From assembly GCA_002352545.1 (NCBI GenBank), contig DEIO01000026.1:9644-73643 (forward strand): 64,000 nt of DNA, written 5' to 3'. The notes beneath the pieces are model-generated. The model was not told the DNA's origin, searched no databases, and worked only from the letters and a program-made list of their open reading frames with translations. Below are positions 55,299 through 63,974 of the stretch, in pieces; position 1 is the first letter of the stretch; every line of letters begins with the position of its first letter. A program made the translations under genes and the position numbers. The DNA is from Patescibacteria group bacterium UBA2772 (lineage in GTDB: Bacteria > Patescibacteriota > Minisyncoccia > Moranbacterales > DUUL01).

Positions 55299-56547
55299 CT
55301 GTTGAGAGTCCCATTATTAAAAAAAACAAAGGTAGTACCCGGATTGAAAAAAGAGGTGTTTCAAACAATGAATGTATTATAAAAATAAAAACTGAAGTAG
55401 CGACTGCTTGTTTTAAAAATGGAGAATTTTTTTGTGAAGAGCCTAACATAATTAAAAATAGCGAAAGTATTAAAAAGCTTGTTCCAAAGATACCTATTTC
55501 AGAGGCAAAGTCTAAAAATAAATTGTGTGCATAAATAGGATTTCTCTCATTTTCCATTGGAAAATTATATTTTGTAAAACTACCTAAGCCAACGCCATAT
55601 AAAGGTTTTTCTTCGATGGTTTTCATTGCTAGGGTCCACATTTCTATCCTTCCAGAGTTGGAGCCTTCTCCTATGTCAAAAGATGAAAATAATCTTGTTG
55701 TTAATGGGTTTGGAATAACTAAACACAAAAAAATAAAAAACATTAAAAAAAGCAAAATCCCAAAATATTTTTTTAAAAGTGGGGTTGGGTGAGAAATAAA
55801 AAAAATAAAGAACAAGGAACTAGAAAAAAGTGCTAAATAAGAGGCCCTAGAGAAGGAAAGTAGACTCATTAAAAAACAGAAAAGAAAACCCAAAAGATAA
55901 TATTTTTTCCCAGTTTTAAACCATAGATATAAAAAGAAAGGTAATGTTAGATTAATAAAGATAGCAAAAAGATGTGGGTCTGGAAATGGTCCAAAGGTTC
56001 TTAATATGGTTGCTCCATTTATATTTACCATCCAACTAGGGAAAGCTAAAACCATAGTTGAAAAATTTTCGCCTAAAAAGAAAACAGCTGATTTAGATGC
56101 AAACGCTAGAGCTCTATCTAGTCCTATTATAAATTGTAAAGAAAAAATAAGAAAAGCGTAAACAGAGGTCATAAAAGCTGACAAAACAAGCATCTTTAGT
56201 AGTTTTGTTCGTAAAATAGGTTTTTGTGTAATTGCAAAAGATAAAAAATAAACAGGTAAAAAAGACAACAAGAATAGATTTTTTTTGAAAGCTACAAAAA
56301 AATCAACTGACCAAAATATTGAAATGAAACAAATAAATAAAAAGCACAACAAACTCCAAAAACTCAATTTTTTATCTAATAAGAGTTTTTTATTTGAAAT
56401 TGCAGTAAAAAACCAAAGTATGAAGATTAAAGGAAAAACAACCCTTACTAAGGATAAATCAATTGAAGACGTTGGGTTTAGTCCAAAACTAAAAGGCAAA
56501 AAAAGAATAGAAATTAAAAAAAGATTTTCCCATGAAAATATTTTCAT
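55291..56547 (-). CDS. O-antigen ligase/polymerase (WaaL/Wzy)-like membrane protein 1
   Basis: A 418-residue protein with about 12 membrane helices and the family loop YGVGLGSFTKYNF plus NPIYAHNLFLDFASEIGIFG (AHN motif). It resembles the downstream homologue in layout, but sequence identity is low, so this is not a recent duplication. The start overlaps the stop of the GT2 gene by 4 bp. Confidence 0.85.
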   Translation of the reverse strand: MKIFSWENLFLISILFLPFSFGLNPTSSIDLSLVRVVFPLIFILWFFTAISNKKLLLDKKLSFWSLLCFLFICFISIFWSVDFFVAFKKNLFLLSFLPVYFLSFAITQKPILRTKLLKMLVLSAFMTSVYAFLIFSLQFIIGLDRALAFASKSAVFFLGENFSTMVLAFPSWMVNINGATILRTFGPFPDPHLFAIFINLTLPFFLYLWFKTGKKYYLLGFLFCFLMSLLSFSRASYLALFSSSLFFIFFISHPTPLLKKYFGILLFLMFFIFLCLVIPNPLTTRLFSSFDIGEGSNSGRIEMWTLAMKTIEEKPLYGVGLGSFTKYNFPMENERNPIYAHNLFLDFASEIGIFGTSFLILSLFLIMLGSSQKNSPFLKQAVATSVFIFIIHSLFETPLFSIRVLPLFFLIMGLSTDD

Positions 56548-57311
56548 AGAGCTAGTTTTTTTAACATTTTTAATAAAGAAGCTTGAAGTTTACCGTGGTG
56601 TTTTTTAAAGAAGTAGTCCTGTGCTTGATAAAAAGCAGCTTTTTGTTTTTTATTATCAGACCAACATTTTCCATCAAAATGTACAATGGAACTATTTGGA
56701 AAAAATACGATGTCGTAACCAGCCTTTTTTGTAAGTAAGCAAAGGTCTTGATCTTCAAAGTACATAAAAAAGTTTTTATCAAAACCGCCTATTTTTTCGA
56801 AGATAGCTTTTCTTATAAGAAGAGCTGTTCCGGAAACCCAATCAACTAATATAGGATTTTTTTTGTTCCATGGTTTTAGGATTGTATTTCTGAACAATAT
56901 TCCATAGAGAGATGTTTTTTTCCCACAAGTAAAGGGCTGCGAGGCCCCTCTGGACGATTGAATTATACGAGGTCCAACAATGCCAACTTGTGGATTTTCT
57001 GATAGAAACACTAGTAACCTTTCTATACAATTCTTTTTTATTAAGGTGTCTGGGTTTAAAAAAAGAATATTTTTACCTTTTGCATACCGAGCACCAAGAT
57101 TATTAGCTACACCAAAACCAAGGTTTTTTTTAGTTTGAATTATTTGGGAAATAAATGGAAAACTTTTTTCAAGAGTGATTTTTTTAGAATCATTATTTAC
57201 CAAGATTGTTTCAAAAGAAGTACCTGAAGATAGGGTTTTTTCTATACAAAAAAGACAATTATTAAGTAATTTTTCGCTTCGATAATTAACTATGATTATT
57301 GTCAGTTCCAT
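56544..57311 (-). CDS. GT2-family glycosyltransferase (rhamnosyltransferase-like)
   Basis: A 255-residue GT-A enzyme with the N-terminal TIIIVNYRSEKLLNNCL, the donor-binding LNPDTLIKKNCIERLL (about 80-95), the acceptor-side WVSGTALLIRKAIFEKIGGF and the catalytic FMYFEDQDLCLLTKKAGYD. It is typical of wbbL/rhamnosyltransferase-like proteins that extend a surface glycan. It is first in the operon with the two ligase-like genes. Confidence 0.92.
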   Translation of the reverse strand: MELTIIIVNYRSEKLLNNCLFCIEKTLSSGTSFETILVNNDSKKITLEKSFPFISQIIQTKKNLGFGVANNLGARYAKGKNILFLNPDTLIKKNCIERLLVFLSENPQVGIVGPRIIQSSRGASQPFTCGKKTSLYGILFRNTILKPWNKKNPILVDWVSGTALLIRKAIFEKIGGFDKNFFMYFEDQDLCLLTKKAGYDIVFFPNSSIVHFDGKCWSDNKKQKAAFYQAQDYFFKKHHGKLQASLLKMLKKLAL

Positions 57312-57318
57312 TTTTAGT

Positions 57319-57375
57319 ACGAAAAGGTCAAAAGATTAGTAATTAAGTATAATCGAAAAAACGAAAAGGTCAAAA
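57319..57375 (+). promoter_or_regulatory. Direct repeats flanking a -10 element, candidate operator for the UPF0251 gene
   Basis: Identical 15-bp direct repeats ACGAAAAGGTCAAAA occur at 57319-57333 and 57361-57375 (42 bp apart). A perfect TATAAT (57348-57353) sits between them. This arrangement would let a DNA-binding protein block the promoter of the downstream regulator gene. Confidence 0.45.
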
Positions 57376-57491
57376 AAAGGGATTATTATTTCATTTTTTC
57401 CATAAAAAGAAGGTTGTTTTTTTTAATCAAACGAGTTACACTATAAGTAATAATTAATTTAGTGATTATTGAGGCACATTGAGGGCAATTA

Positions 57492-57797
57492 TTGTGTTTC
57501 ATGAGTCTGGATAAACAAAATATGTCACCAAGACCAAAATTGTGTCGAAAAGTTCATTTTCGACCGAAGTCATCCCTGTTTAAGCCAGAAGGGGTTCTAG
57601 ATAAAAACCTAAAAGAAGTGGTTCTTGAACGAGAAGAGGCTGAAACATTGAGACTAGTAGACGAAAAAGGAATGAGTCAAACAGAAGCCGCTGGAAAGAT
57701 GGATACATCTCAAAGTACGCTACAAAGGATTCTTTCGCGCGCTAGAACAAAAGTTGCACATGCAATTGTTCGAGGAAAGGCTATTCGAATCGAATAG
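57492..57797 (+). CDS. UPF0251/DUF134 family DNA-binding protein
   Basis: A protein of up to 101 residues with the family sequence RPKLCRKVHFRP, LEREEAETLRLVDEKGMSQTEAAGKM, then TSQSTLQRILSRARTKVAHAIVRGKAIRIE, containing a sigma-70 region 4-like helix-turn-helix (about 60-84). The function is not established; DNA binding is inferred. A GAGGG element precedes an in-frame TTG at 57492, while ATG at 57501 or 57522 fits the family N-terminus better. It is separated from metG by 128 bp. Confidence 0.82.
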   Translation: MCFMSLDKQNMSPRPKLCRKVHFRPKSSLFKPEGVLDKNLKEVVLEREEAETLRLVDEKGMSQTEAAGKMDTSQSTLQRILSRARTKVAHAIVRGKAIRIE

Positions 57798-57925
57798 AGC
57801 TTATTCTTTATATATTATATATATTGATATCGCTTAATTTATTGCGATGACAAACATAGATAGGCGGGATTTTGTATTGCTAAGTTTCGCTTATTTGTTT
57901 ATAAAAAATCAAAACTATTTTAGAT

Positions 57926-59353
57926 ATGGAAAAAAGCTATTATATTACAACTACGCTACCCTATGTTAATGCAAGGCCTCATATTGGTTTTGCATTGGAA
58001 ATTGTAAGTGCGGATGTTTTGAAGAGATCAAATCAACTCTTTGGCAAAGAAACCTTTTTTAATACTGGAACTGATGAACACGGACTTAAAGTATTAAGAA
58101 AAGCTGAAGAACTTGGTCTTAGTGCACAAGAACATTGTAATAAACAGGCTAAAAACTTTAAAAATCTGAAGGAGCTTTTAAATGTAGACGTTGATAAATT
58201 TATTCGAACAACTGATGCTGAGCATGAAAAAGCTGCTCAAAAATTTTGGAACATATGTAGTGAAAATGGATATATTTACAAGAAAAACTACAAAGTGAAT
58301 TATTGCGTTGGCTGTGAGTTGGAAAAAACAGAATCAGAACTCGTAGATGGTAAATGTCCTGAACATCCAAATGCCGAAATTGAGATAATTGAAGAAGAGA
58401 ATTATTTTTTTAAGTTTTCTGAATTTGGTGAAAGATTGCTTGAAATGTACGATAAAAACCCCGATTTTGTAAAACCTAAAAAAAGATTTAATGAAATTAT
58501 TTCCTTTGTACAACAGGGATTACAGGACTTCTCAATTTCTAGATTGAAAAAAAAAATGCCCTGGGGAGTGGAGGTTCCCAATGATGAAAGACATGTGATG
58601 TATGTTTGGTTTGATGCTTTGGTTAATTATATATCTACGTTGGGTTGGCCTGATGACGATGAAAATTTTAAAAAATGGTGGCCAGGTGTCCAGTTTTGTG
58701 GAAAAGACAATCTAAGACAACAATCTGCTATGTGGCAAGCAATGCTTATGGCTGCGGAACTGCCTTGCTCAAAGAAAATTTATGTTAATGGTTTTATTAA
58801 TGTAAATAATCAGAAAATGAGTAAATCATTAGGTAACGTTATTTCACCGAAGGAGATGGTTAAGCGTTATGGCGTCGATGGTACTAGGTATCTTTTGCTT
58901 AGCATGGGTTCTTTCGGAGAAGATTCAGATATCAGTTGGAAGAGGTTTGATGAGAAGTTTAATGCAGATTTGGCAAATGGGATAGGAAACTTGACTTCAA
59001 GGATCATTACTTTGTATAAAAAAGCTGATTTTGAGTTAGATTTTCAGAAAAGTAAAAGAGATCCATTTAGTGAAAACTTGGAACTACAAAAAACATTAGA
59101 AGAGGGAAAGTTTGGTGATGAATTGGCCAGAGTAATGATACTAGTACGTGATTTGGATAAAACCATAGAAAATCAAAAGCCATGGGAGCTTATTAAAACT
59201 GACAAAGAAGCTTTTAGGGAAAGTATCGAAGGTTTAACAAGAGGAGTTTATTTTGTTGCGATAAAATTACAACCATTTATGCCAGAAATTTCTAATGAAA
59301 TAATAAAAAATTTAGAAGACAAAACCAAGGTCAATTTATTTCCTAGAATATAA
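57926..59353 (+). CDS. metG: Methionyl-tRNA synthetase
   Basis: A 475-residue class I synthetase that charges tRNA-Met. The HIGH-region is TTLPYVNARPHIGFALE (about 8-24), TGTDEHGLKV follows, a Cys-containing knuckle CVGCELEKTESEL is present, and the KMSKS loop is NNQKMSKSLGNVISP (about 294). The catalytic and anticodon-binding domains are complete. The C-terminal Trbp111-like tRNA-binding domain is absent, as in the short form. No T-box motif was found upstream. Confidence 0.97.
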   Translation: MEKSYYITTTLPYVNARPHIGFALEIVSADVLKRSNQLFGKETFFNTGTDEHGLKVLRKAEELGLSAQEHCNKQAKNFKNLKELLNVDVDKFIRTTDAEHEKAAQKFWNICSENGYIYKKNYKVNYCVGCELEKTESELVDGKCPEHPNAEIEIIEEENYFFKFSEFGERLLEMYDKNPDFVKPKKRFNEIISFVQQGLQDFSISRLKKKMPWGVEVPNDERHVMYVWFDALVNYISTLGWPDDDENFKKWWPGVQFCGKDNLRQQSAMWQAMLMAAELPCSKKIYVNGFINVNNQKMSKSLGNVISPKEMVKRYGVDGTRYLLLSMGSFGEDSDISWKRFDEKFNADLANGIGNLTSRIITLYKKADFELDFQKSKRDPFSENLELQKTLEEGKFGDELARVMILVRDLDKTIENQKPWELIKTDKEAFRESIEGLTRGVYFVAIKLQPFMPEISNEIIKNLEDKTKVNLFPRI

Positions 59354-59379
59354 AAACAAAAAAACCACAGATGAAAAAG

Positions 59380-60363
59380 TTATTTTATCCTAGCTTTTTT
59401 TTGTAGGTCAATAACAGTATCTGTTTCATCTATAATTTCGACGCATAGAATTTCCTCTAATACATCTTCTAGTGTTACAACTCCCTCTAATCCTTGATAT
59501 TCATTTTTAACAAAAGCAATATGAGTTTTAGATTTAATAAACAAATTCAATAATTCATCTAAGTTTAGATCTTCGGCAATAATTATAATAGATTCTTTTT
59601 TGAAAACATTCTTAATTGAAGAACTTGATGCTAGATTAATTAAATCTTTTGTATAAAGAATACCAACAACATGATCAATTGAATCTTCGTAGATAGGAAT
59701 TCTTGTAAATCCTTCTTTTTTAATACGATGTAAAGTTGTCTTGTCTAGGATGGTTTCTTTATTTAATGCAAAGACAACAGTTCGTGGCGTCATTATTTCC
59801 TCTACAGTTTTGTTTGAGTAAGAAAGTGCTCCTTTTATGATACGTTCTTCATCTGCATCTAAGTCACTTTCTTTATATGATTCATGTTCCTCTACTATTT
59901 TCATAAGTTCTTTTTTTGAATAGATTGTAGGCATCTCTTCACCTAATAATTTATCCAGGATCCAAGCTATTGGTAGACATATAGGTGAAAAAAGTAGTAT
60001 AAAAATTTTTACAATCCAAGCAGTACTTGCACCAATACGCAATGCGTGTCTAGCAAAAGTTGCTTGAGGTATGATTTCACCAAAAATTACGATTAAACCA
60101 GTTGCAATTGTTCCAGCAATGAATCCACTAGCTATGTTTCCTAAGAAAATTGCTAAAGTTGAATTTACAGCGACATTTCCCAAAAGCAGTGTACATAAAA
60201 GAAGATTCCCTTTTTTTCTAACAGAGAGAACTTTTTTTGCATTTTTATTGCCAAGAAAAACCTTTCTCTTAAGTTCATTAATGTCTAAACTTAGTAGTCC
60301 AAGTGTAAGTCCTGAAAAAAATCCAGATATTATAACCAGAAGAGCAATTATAAAATAATCCAT
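59380..60363 (-). CDS. CNNM/CorC-type membrane protein with DUF21 and CBS pair
   Basis: A 327-residue protein. The N-terminal DUF21 domain has about four membrane helices (SGFFSGLTLGLLSLDINEL and GEIIPQATFARHALRIG are typical). It is followed by the SNKTVEEIMTPRTVVFAL boundary and a CBS-domain pair (about 190-310) ending EDVLEEILCVEIIDETD. It lacks a CorC/HlyC C-terminal domain. Family members are implicated in Mg/Co efflux or Na-dependent Mg transport. It is the only minus-strand gene between metG and tatD. Confidence 0.88.
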   Translation of the reverse strand: MDYFIIALLVIISGFFSGLTLGLLSLDINELKRKVFLGNKNAKKVLSVRKKGNLLLCTLLLGNVAVNSTLAIFLGNIASGFIAGTIATGLIVIFGEIIPQATFARHALRIGASTAWIVKIFILLFSPICLPIAWILDKLLGEEMPTIYSKKELMKIVEEHESYKESDLDADEERIIKGALSYSNKTVEEIMTPRTVVFALNKETILDKTTLHRIKKEGFTRIPIYEDSIDHVVGILYTKDLINLASSSSIKNVFKKESIIIIAEDLNLDELLNLFIKSKTHIAFVKNEYQGLEGVVTLEDVLEEILCVEIIDETDTVIDLQKKARIK

Positions 60364-60518
60364 GTTTTTTTAATTTATTAAAAAATAAAAATAGAAAAGA
60401 TTCTATTAATCAATGGAACATATGTTTATTTGTATGTTATCAAAACTAAAATATTTTAGCAAAAATATTTTAGATGCAGTATAATATTAGTAGTTTATCA
60501 AACAGAAAATAAAGAGAA

Positions 60519-61310
60519 ATGATTGATACACACGCACATTTAGATTTTGAAAATTTCAAAGAAGATCAAAAAGAGGTTATTGAGAGATTTTTTTTAAATA
60601 ATCAAAACGGTTACATTATTAATATCGGAGTTGATTTTGATAGAAATTTAAAATCTATCGAACTTGCTGAAAAGCATGAAAGAATTTTTTCTGCGATTGG
60701 TTTTCATCCAGAGGTTCTAGATGAAAATCATAAAGTTTTCTGTCTAAAGGAAGCCAAATTACAACTAGAAAAATTGGCTACTAATATGAAAGTAGTTGCT
60801 ATTGGAGAAATTGGATTAGATTATTTCCATAATTCAAAAAATAAAGAGAAACAAAAAAAACTTTTTGTTAGTCAACTTGATCTTGCATTAAAGCTAAATT
60901 TGCCAGTAGTAATTCATTGTAGAGATGCATACGAAGATGTTTTTGAAATAATTTCTCAAAAAAAATATATAAATTTAAACATGGTAATGCATTGTTTTGG
61001 TGCTAATTTAAAGCAAACAGAAAATTTTTTAACATTAAAAAATTTAAAGTTTTCTTTTACAGGCAATACAACTTTTCCCAAGAAAGAAGACACTGAGATT
61101 TTTAAAGTAATAAAAACAATACCAGTAGAGAGAATAATGGTTGAAACTGATTGTCCTTTTCTTGCGCCGAATCCTCATAGAGGGAAACGGAATGAACCTT
61201 TGTTTGTTAAAGAGGTAATCCAAAAAGTAGCTTATTTAAAAGAGTGTAGTTTCGAAGAGTTTAGAGAAAGTGTTGACAGAAATGCGATTGATTTTTTTAA
61301 TTTAAAATAA
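60519..61310 (+). CDS. tatD: TatD-family metal-dependent hydrolase
   Basis: A 263-residue TIM-barrel amidohydrolase with MIDTHAHLDFENF, AIGEIGLDYF, PVVIHCRDAYEDVFEII and MVETDCPFLAPNPHRGKRNEP as metal-ligand motifs. It is a predicted 3'-5' exonuclease or deoxyribonuclease, commonly placed next to metG. A TATAAT (60480-60485) with a weak -35 precedes the start. It is followed 5 bp later by an uncharacterised gene. Confidence 0.93.
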   Translation: MIDTHAHLDFENFKEDQKEVIERFFLNNQNGYIINIGVDFDRNLKSIELAEKHERIFSAIGFHPEVLDENHKVFCLKEAKLQLEKLATNMKVVAIGEIGLDYFHNSKNKEKQKKLFVSQLDLALKLNLPVVIHCRDAYEDVFEIISQKKYINLNMVMHCFGANLKQTENFLTLKNLKFSFTGNTTFPKKEDTEIFKVIKTIPVERIMVETDCPFLAPNPHRGKRNEPLFVKEVIQKVAYLKECSFEEFRESVDRNAIDFFNLK

Positions 61311-61315
61311 AACAA

Positions 61316-62497
61316 ATGTATCAAAGTGAAAAATTTCCAGGGAATAGACAAAAAAGGGAAAATTTGAGCATAGCTAATTTTGAAGCTAGTTTGAAAAACA
61401 AAGAAAGGGCTTTTTATGCGGGAGACTTACGTTATTGTCAAATGTTAGATTTTTTAAGACAAGCCGATGTCGAAGATGAAGGAATTGAAAAAAAGGAAAC
61501 ATTAATAAATCTATACAGTGGTATGGCCAAGCAAGAAGAGATCAACATGGATGCTGTTCGTTTCAATCTTTCGTTGCAAGACAAGGCAGATAGTAAGGGT
61601 ATCGAATATGAAAATTTAACAAGAGAAGAGGTGGAGGCAATTTTTGATGAATATGAAAAGAAAGATGTATTGGAAAAAAATGAGGAAGATGCGATTAGTT
61701 TTTATGAAGATGCATTAGTAAATTGGCAGGATAATTTTTTTGTAGATAAGCAAAAAATAGAGACGCTTATTTGTGATATTAAATATAGAAAGGCAAAAAG
61801 AATTAAAGATGTTACTGAGCGTAAGGAAGCTCTAAATAAAATAAAAGCTCAATATAGAAGTGTCGCACAAGATATTTTTGACAAGGGTTTAAGAGCAGAA
61901 CTGCAGTTTACGTATTTAGTTAATGACTGGGCTCAGAAAGAAGGAAGAGATTATTTAATAGAAGCATATGGTGCTATGCCGTTAGATGATCACAAAGAAA
62001 AGGTTGATGTGGAAATTATAACTGATGGAAAAATATTAAATGTGAATCTTAAGTCTTTCAGGTCTTCAAGTGATGTTTCACAGTTTAATGAAGAATTACT
62101 TCGTAAGGAAGAGGAAAAGATAGGTATTTCAAATATCGAATTAGTTGTTTTGGAGAGTGATGAAATTCAAGAGCTGTGGAGACTAATGGGGGAAGAAACT
62201 CCAGATGCTAAGGAAAAAAGAAGAATAAAAAAATTAAGTAAAAGTTTGTTAAGTAATTTAAAAGATGGAATTCTTCTAAAAAAATTAGCAAAGCAAGAGG
62301 CACCAAAAAGAATTAAGAAAGGACCAACGAAGAAACAATTAATAGAAAGACATAGCAATATTCTGAATCTTAAAACGTGGGGTTATTTGTCAGAAGAGAG
62401 TGCTACTGATGTAGATGCTATTATGGCTGCTAAGAGGAAATTAGAGGTGGATCTAAAAGATAATAAAATTTTTGAAAAATTAAGAACTAAAATTTAA
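61316..62497 (+). CDS. Uncharacterised protein, possible nuclease-like C-terminal segment
   Basis: A 393-residue soluble, helical N-terminal protein (about 1-200) that I do not recognise. The segment DDHKEKVDVEIITDGKILNV (about 224-243) followed by NLKS has the D ... N/E-x-K spacing of PD-(D/E)xK-type nuclease cores, but the evidence is weak. The Lys-rich C-terminus is basic. It starts 5 bp after tatD, so co-transcription is likely. Its 3' end overlaps the terminator of an antisense small transcript (62504-62533). Confidence 0.6.
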   Translation: MYQSEKFPGNRQKRENLSIANFEASLKNKERAFYAGDLRYCQMLDFLRQADVEDEGIEKKETLINLYSGMAKQEEINMDAVRFNLSLQDKADSKGIEYENLTREEVEAIFDEYEKKDVLEKNEEDAISFYEDALVNWQDNFFVDKQKIETLICDIKYRKAKRIKDVTERKEALNKIKAQYRSVAQDIFDKGLRAELQFTYLVNDWAQKEGRDYLIEAYGAMPLDDHKEKVDVEIITDGKILNVNLKSFRSSSDVSQFNEELLRKEEEKIGISNIELVVLESDEIQELWRLMGEETPDAKEKRRIKKLSKSLLSNLKDGILLKKLAKQEAPKRIKKGPTKKQLIERHSNILNLKTWGYLSEESATDVDAIMAAKRKLEVDLKDNKIFEKLRTKI

Positions 62498-62503
62498 ACA
62501 AAA

Positions 62504-62533
62504 AGAGCAAAGTAGAAATTTCTACAACGCTCT
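62504..62533 (-). terminator. Terminator of the antisense small transcript
   Basis: On the minus strand AGAGC / GCTCT encloses the palindrome GTAGAAATTTCTAC and is followed by TTTTGTTT. It can also serve as a weaker plus-strand terminator after the 393-aa gene. Confidence 0.65.
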
Positions 62534-62556
62534 GGTTTGCTTTTGGATGCCAGTGA

Positions 62557-62682
62557 CTACAATCTATCTTTTTTTCTTTTAATGTAGTCATCACCTTTTT
62601 CCTCCTTAACTTTGATTAAAGAAAAGATTTTTTTGTTTTTTAAAACGGCGATAAAAAGAAGTATTTTCTTCAAATTTTCCAT
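62557..62682 (-). CDS. Candidate 41-aa small protein with strong Shine-Dalgarno site
   Basis: A 41-codon ORF on the minus strand, too short for the 60-residue threshold, in the otherwise gene-free 62498-62840 region. A perfect AAGGAGG lies 4 bp before its ATG, a consensus-like promoter lies 50 bp further upstream, and a terminator follows within 60 bp. The peptide starts MENLKKILLFIAVLKNKKIF and has one possible membrane helix with a basic, charged tail. Alternatively the RNA itself is the product. Confidence 0.45.
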   Translation of the reverse strand: MENLKKILLFIAVLKNKKIFSLIKVKEEKGDDYIKRKKDRL

Positions 62683-62729
62683 ACAGCCTCCTTGGTTGGG
62701 ATTAATAAACAAAAACTAAAAGCTTAGTA

Positions 62730-62757
62730 ATTATACACAAGTTAGCATTTTTATCAA
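62730..62757 (-). promoter_or_regulatory. Promoter of the small minus-strand transcript
   Basis: On the minus strand TTGATA (62757-62752), a 16-bp spacer and a perfect TATAAT (62735-62730). The distance to the 41-codon ORF start is about 48 bp. Confidence 0.6.
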
Positions 62758-62840
62758 TGGGATAAAATGCTTTGAATAGCTTTGAACAAAAAAGCATTTT
62801 ATTGCATTAGTTGTAAAATAAGATTATTAAAATAAATAGA

Positions 62841-63974
62841 ATGAATATTGCGATTGATTGTGCAGATTTAGACCACAGTAGGATTGATGGGACCAGAGTT
62901 TACATTAAGCAACTTTTGGATTGGTTTGGAAAATTGGATAAAAATAATAATTTTATGCTTTACCACCAAACTAGTTTTAATAAAGAGTTAAAACCAGCGA
63001 CTTTTGAAAACTATAACGAAAGAAAAATAAAGCCATATTGGTGGTGGACACAAACTGTTTTTGCGGCGGATCTTCGTTATAGCAAACCTGATGTTTGCTG
63101 GATGCCTATACAGCAGGTTCCTTTTATAGGTCCTAGAAAAACCAAGTATGTTGTAACAATTCATGATCTAGCTTTTAAATTTTTCCCTAGACACTTTCCA
63201 AAAAAAGATCTTTGGAAACTAAACTTTTTTACAGACTCTGCTATTAATAGGGCTGATAAAATAATAGCTATTTCAAATGCAACAAAAAAGGATATTTTGC
63301 GGTTATATCCTAAAATTAAAGGGAACAAAATTCATGTTGTGCAACATGGATTTGATGTGCAACATTTTTCTAAAAAAAGAAACGAAACTGAAATTTTAAA
63401 AATAAAGGAAAGACTAAAAATCTTAAATAACCAAAAAGATAAATACCTTTTATATGTTGGAGCCTTGCAACCAAGAAAAGATCTTGTAACGCTTGTGAAG
63501 GCTTTTGAAAAAATTAAAAAAGATTCTGCTAATTCTAATTTGAAATTAATACTTGCAGGTGAAGTAGCGTGGATGGCTGATGGTATTATAGCTGCGGTTA
63601 AAGAGTCAGACTACTCTAAAGAAATAATTTTAACAGGAAAAGTTACATTTGAAGATTTAGCTGTTTTGTATCAAATCGCAGAAATTTTTGTTTTCCCCTC
63701 CTTGTATGAGGGTTTTGGGATACCCATACTAGAGAGTTTTGCTTCTGGCACACCAGTTGTAACGGCAGATAATTCTTCATTAATTGAGGTTGGCGGGAAT
63801 GCTGCAAAATTTTTCAAAACAGGTGAGATTGCCTCATTGGAAAAAGTTTTGCTAAAAATATTGAAATCTTCTAAAATAAAAGAAGAAATGATAACCAGTG
63901 GTATAAAGAGGGCCAAAGAATTTAGCTGGAAGGAAAGTGCCAAGAAAACATTAAATATCTTAAAAGAGATATAA
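62841..63974 (+). CDS. GT4-family glycosyltransferase
   Basis: A 377-residue GT-B enzyme. The N-terminal MNIAIDCADLDHSRIDGTRV, TIHDLAFKFFPRHFP, ISNATKKDI, QHGFDVQHF, YVGALQPRKDLVTLVKAFE and the C-terminal E-x7-E motif in YEGFGIPILESFASGTPVV are visible. It resembles mannosyl/glucosyltransferases of exopolysaccharide pathways. The preceding 340-bp region carries no plus-strand gene. It ends 26 bp before the window edge. Confidence 0.92.
   Translation: MNIAIDCADLDHSRIDGTRVYIKQLLDWFGKLDKNNNFMLYHQTSFNKELKPATFENYNERKIKPYWWWTQTVFAADLRYSKPDVCWMPIQQVPFIGPRKTKYVVTIHDLAFKFFPRHFPKKDLWKLNFFTDSAINRADKIIAISNATKKDILRLYPKIKGNKIHVVQHGFDVQHFSKKRNETEILKIKERLKILNNQKDKYLLYVGALQPRKDLVTLVKAFEKIKKDSANSNLKLILAGEVAWMADGIIAAVKESDYSKEIILTGKVTFEDLAVLYQIAEIFVFPSLYEGFGIPILESFASGTPVVTADNSSLIEVGGNAAKFFKTGEIASLEKVLLKILKSSKIKEEMITSGIKRAKEFSWKESAKKTLNILKEI

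Noticed and set aside
57798..57925. T-box leader upstream of metG
   Set aside because: Only a small ATCGC/GCGAT hairpin is present; the conserved T-box sequence and terminator/antiterminator pair were not found.
62487..62591. 34-codon minus-strand ORF with a good AAGGAGG upstream
   Set aside because: The terminator hairpin lies inside it and would end transcription before its stop codon, so it is probably not translated in full.
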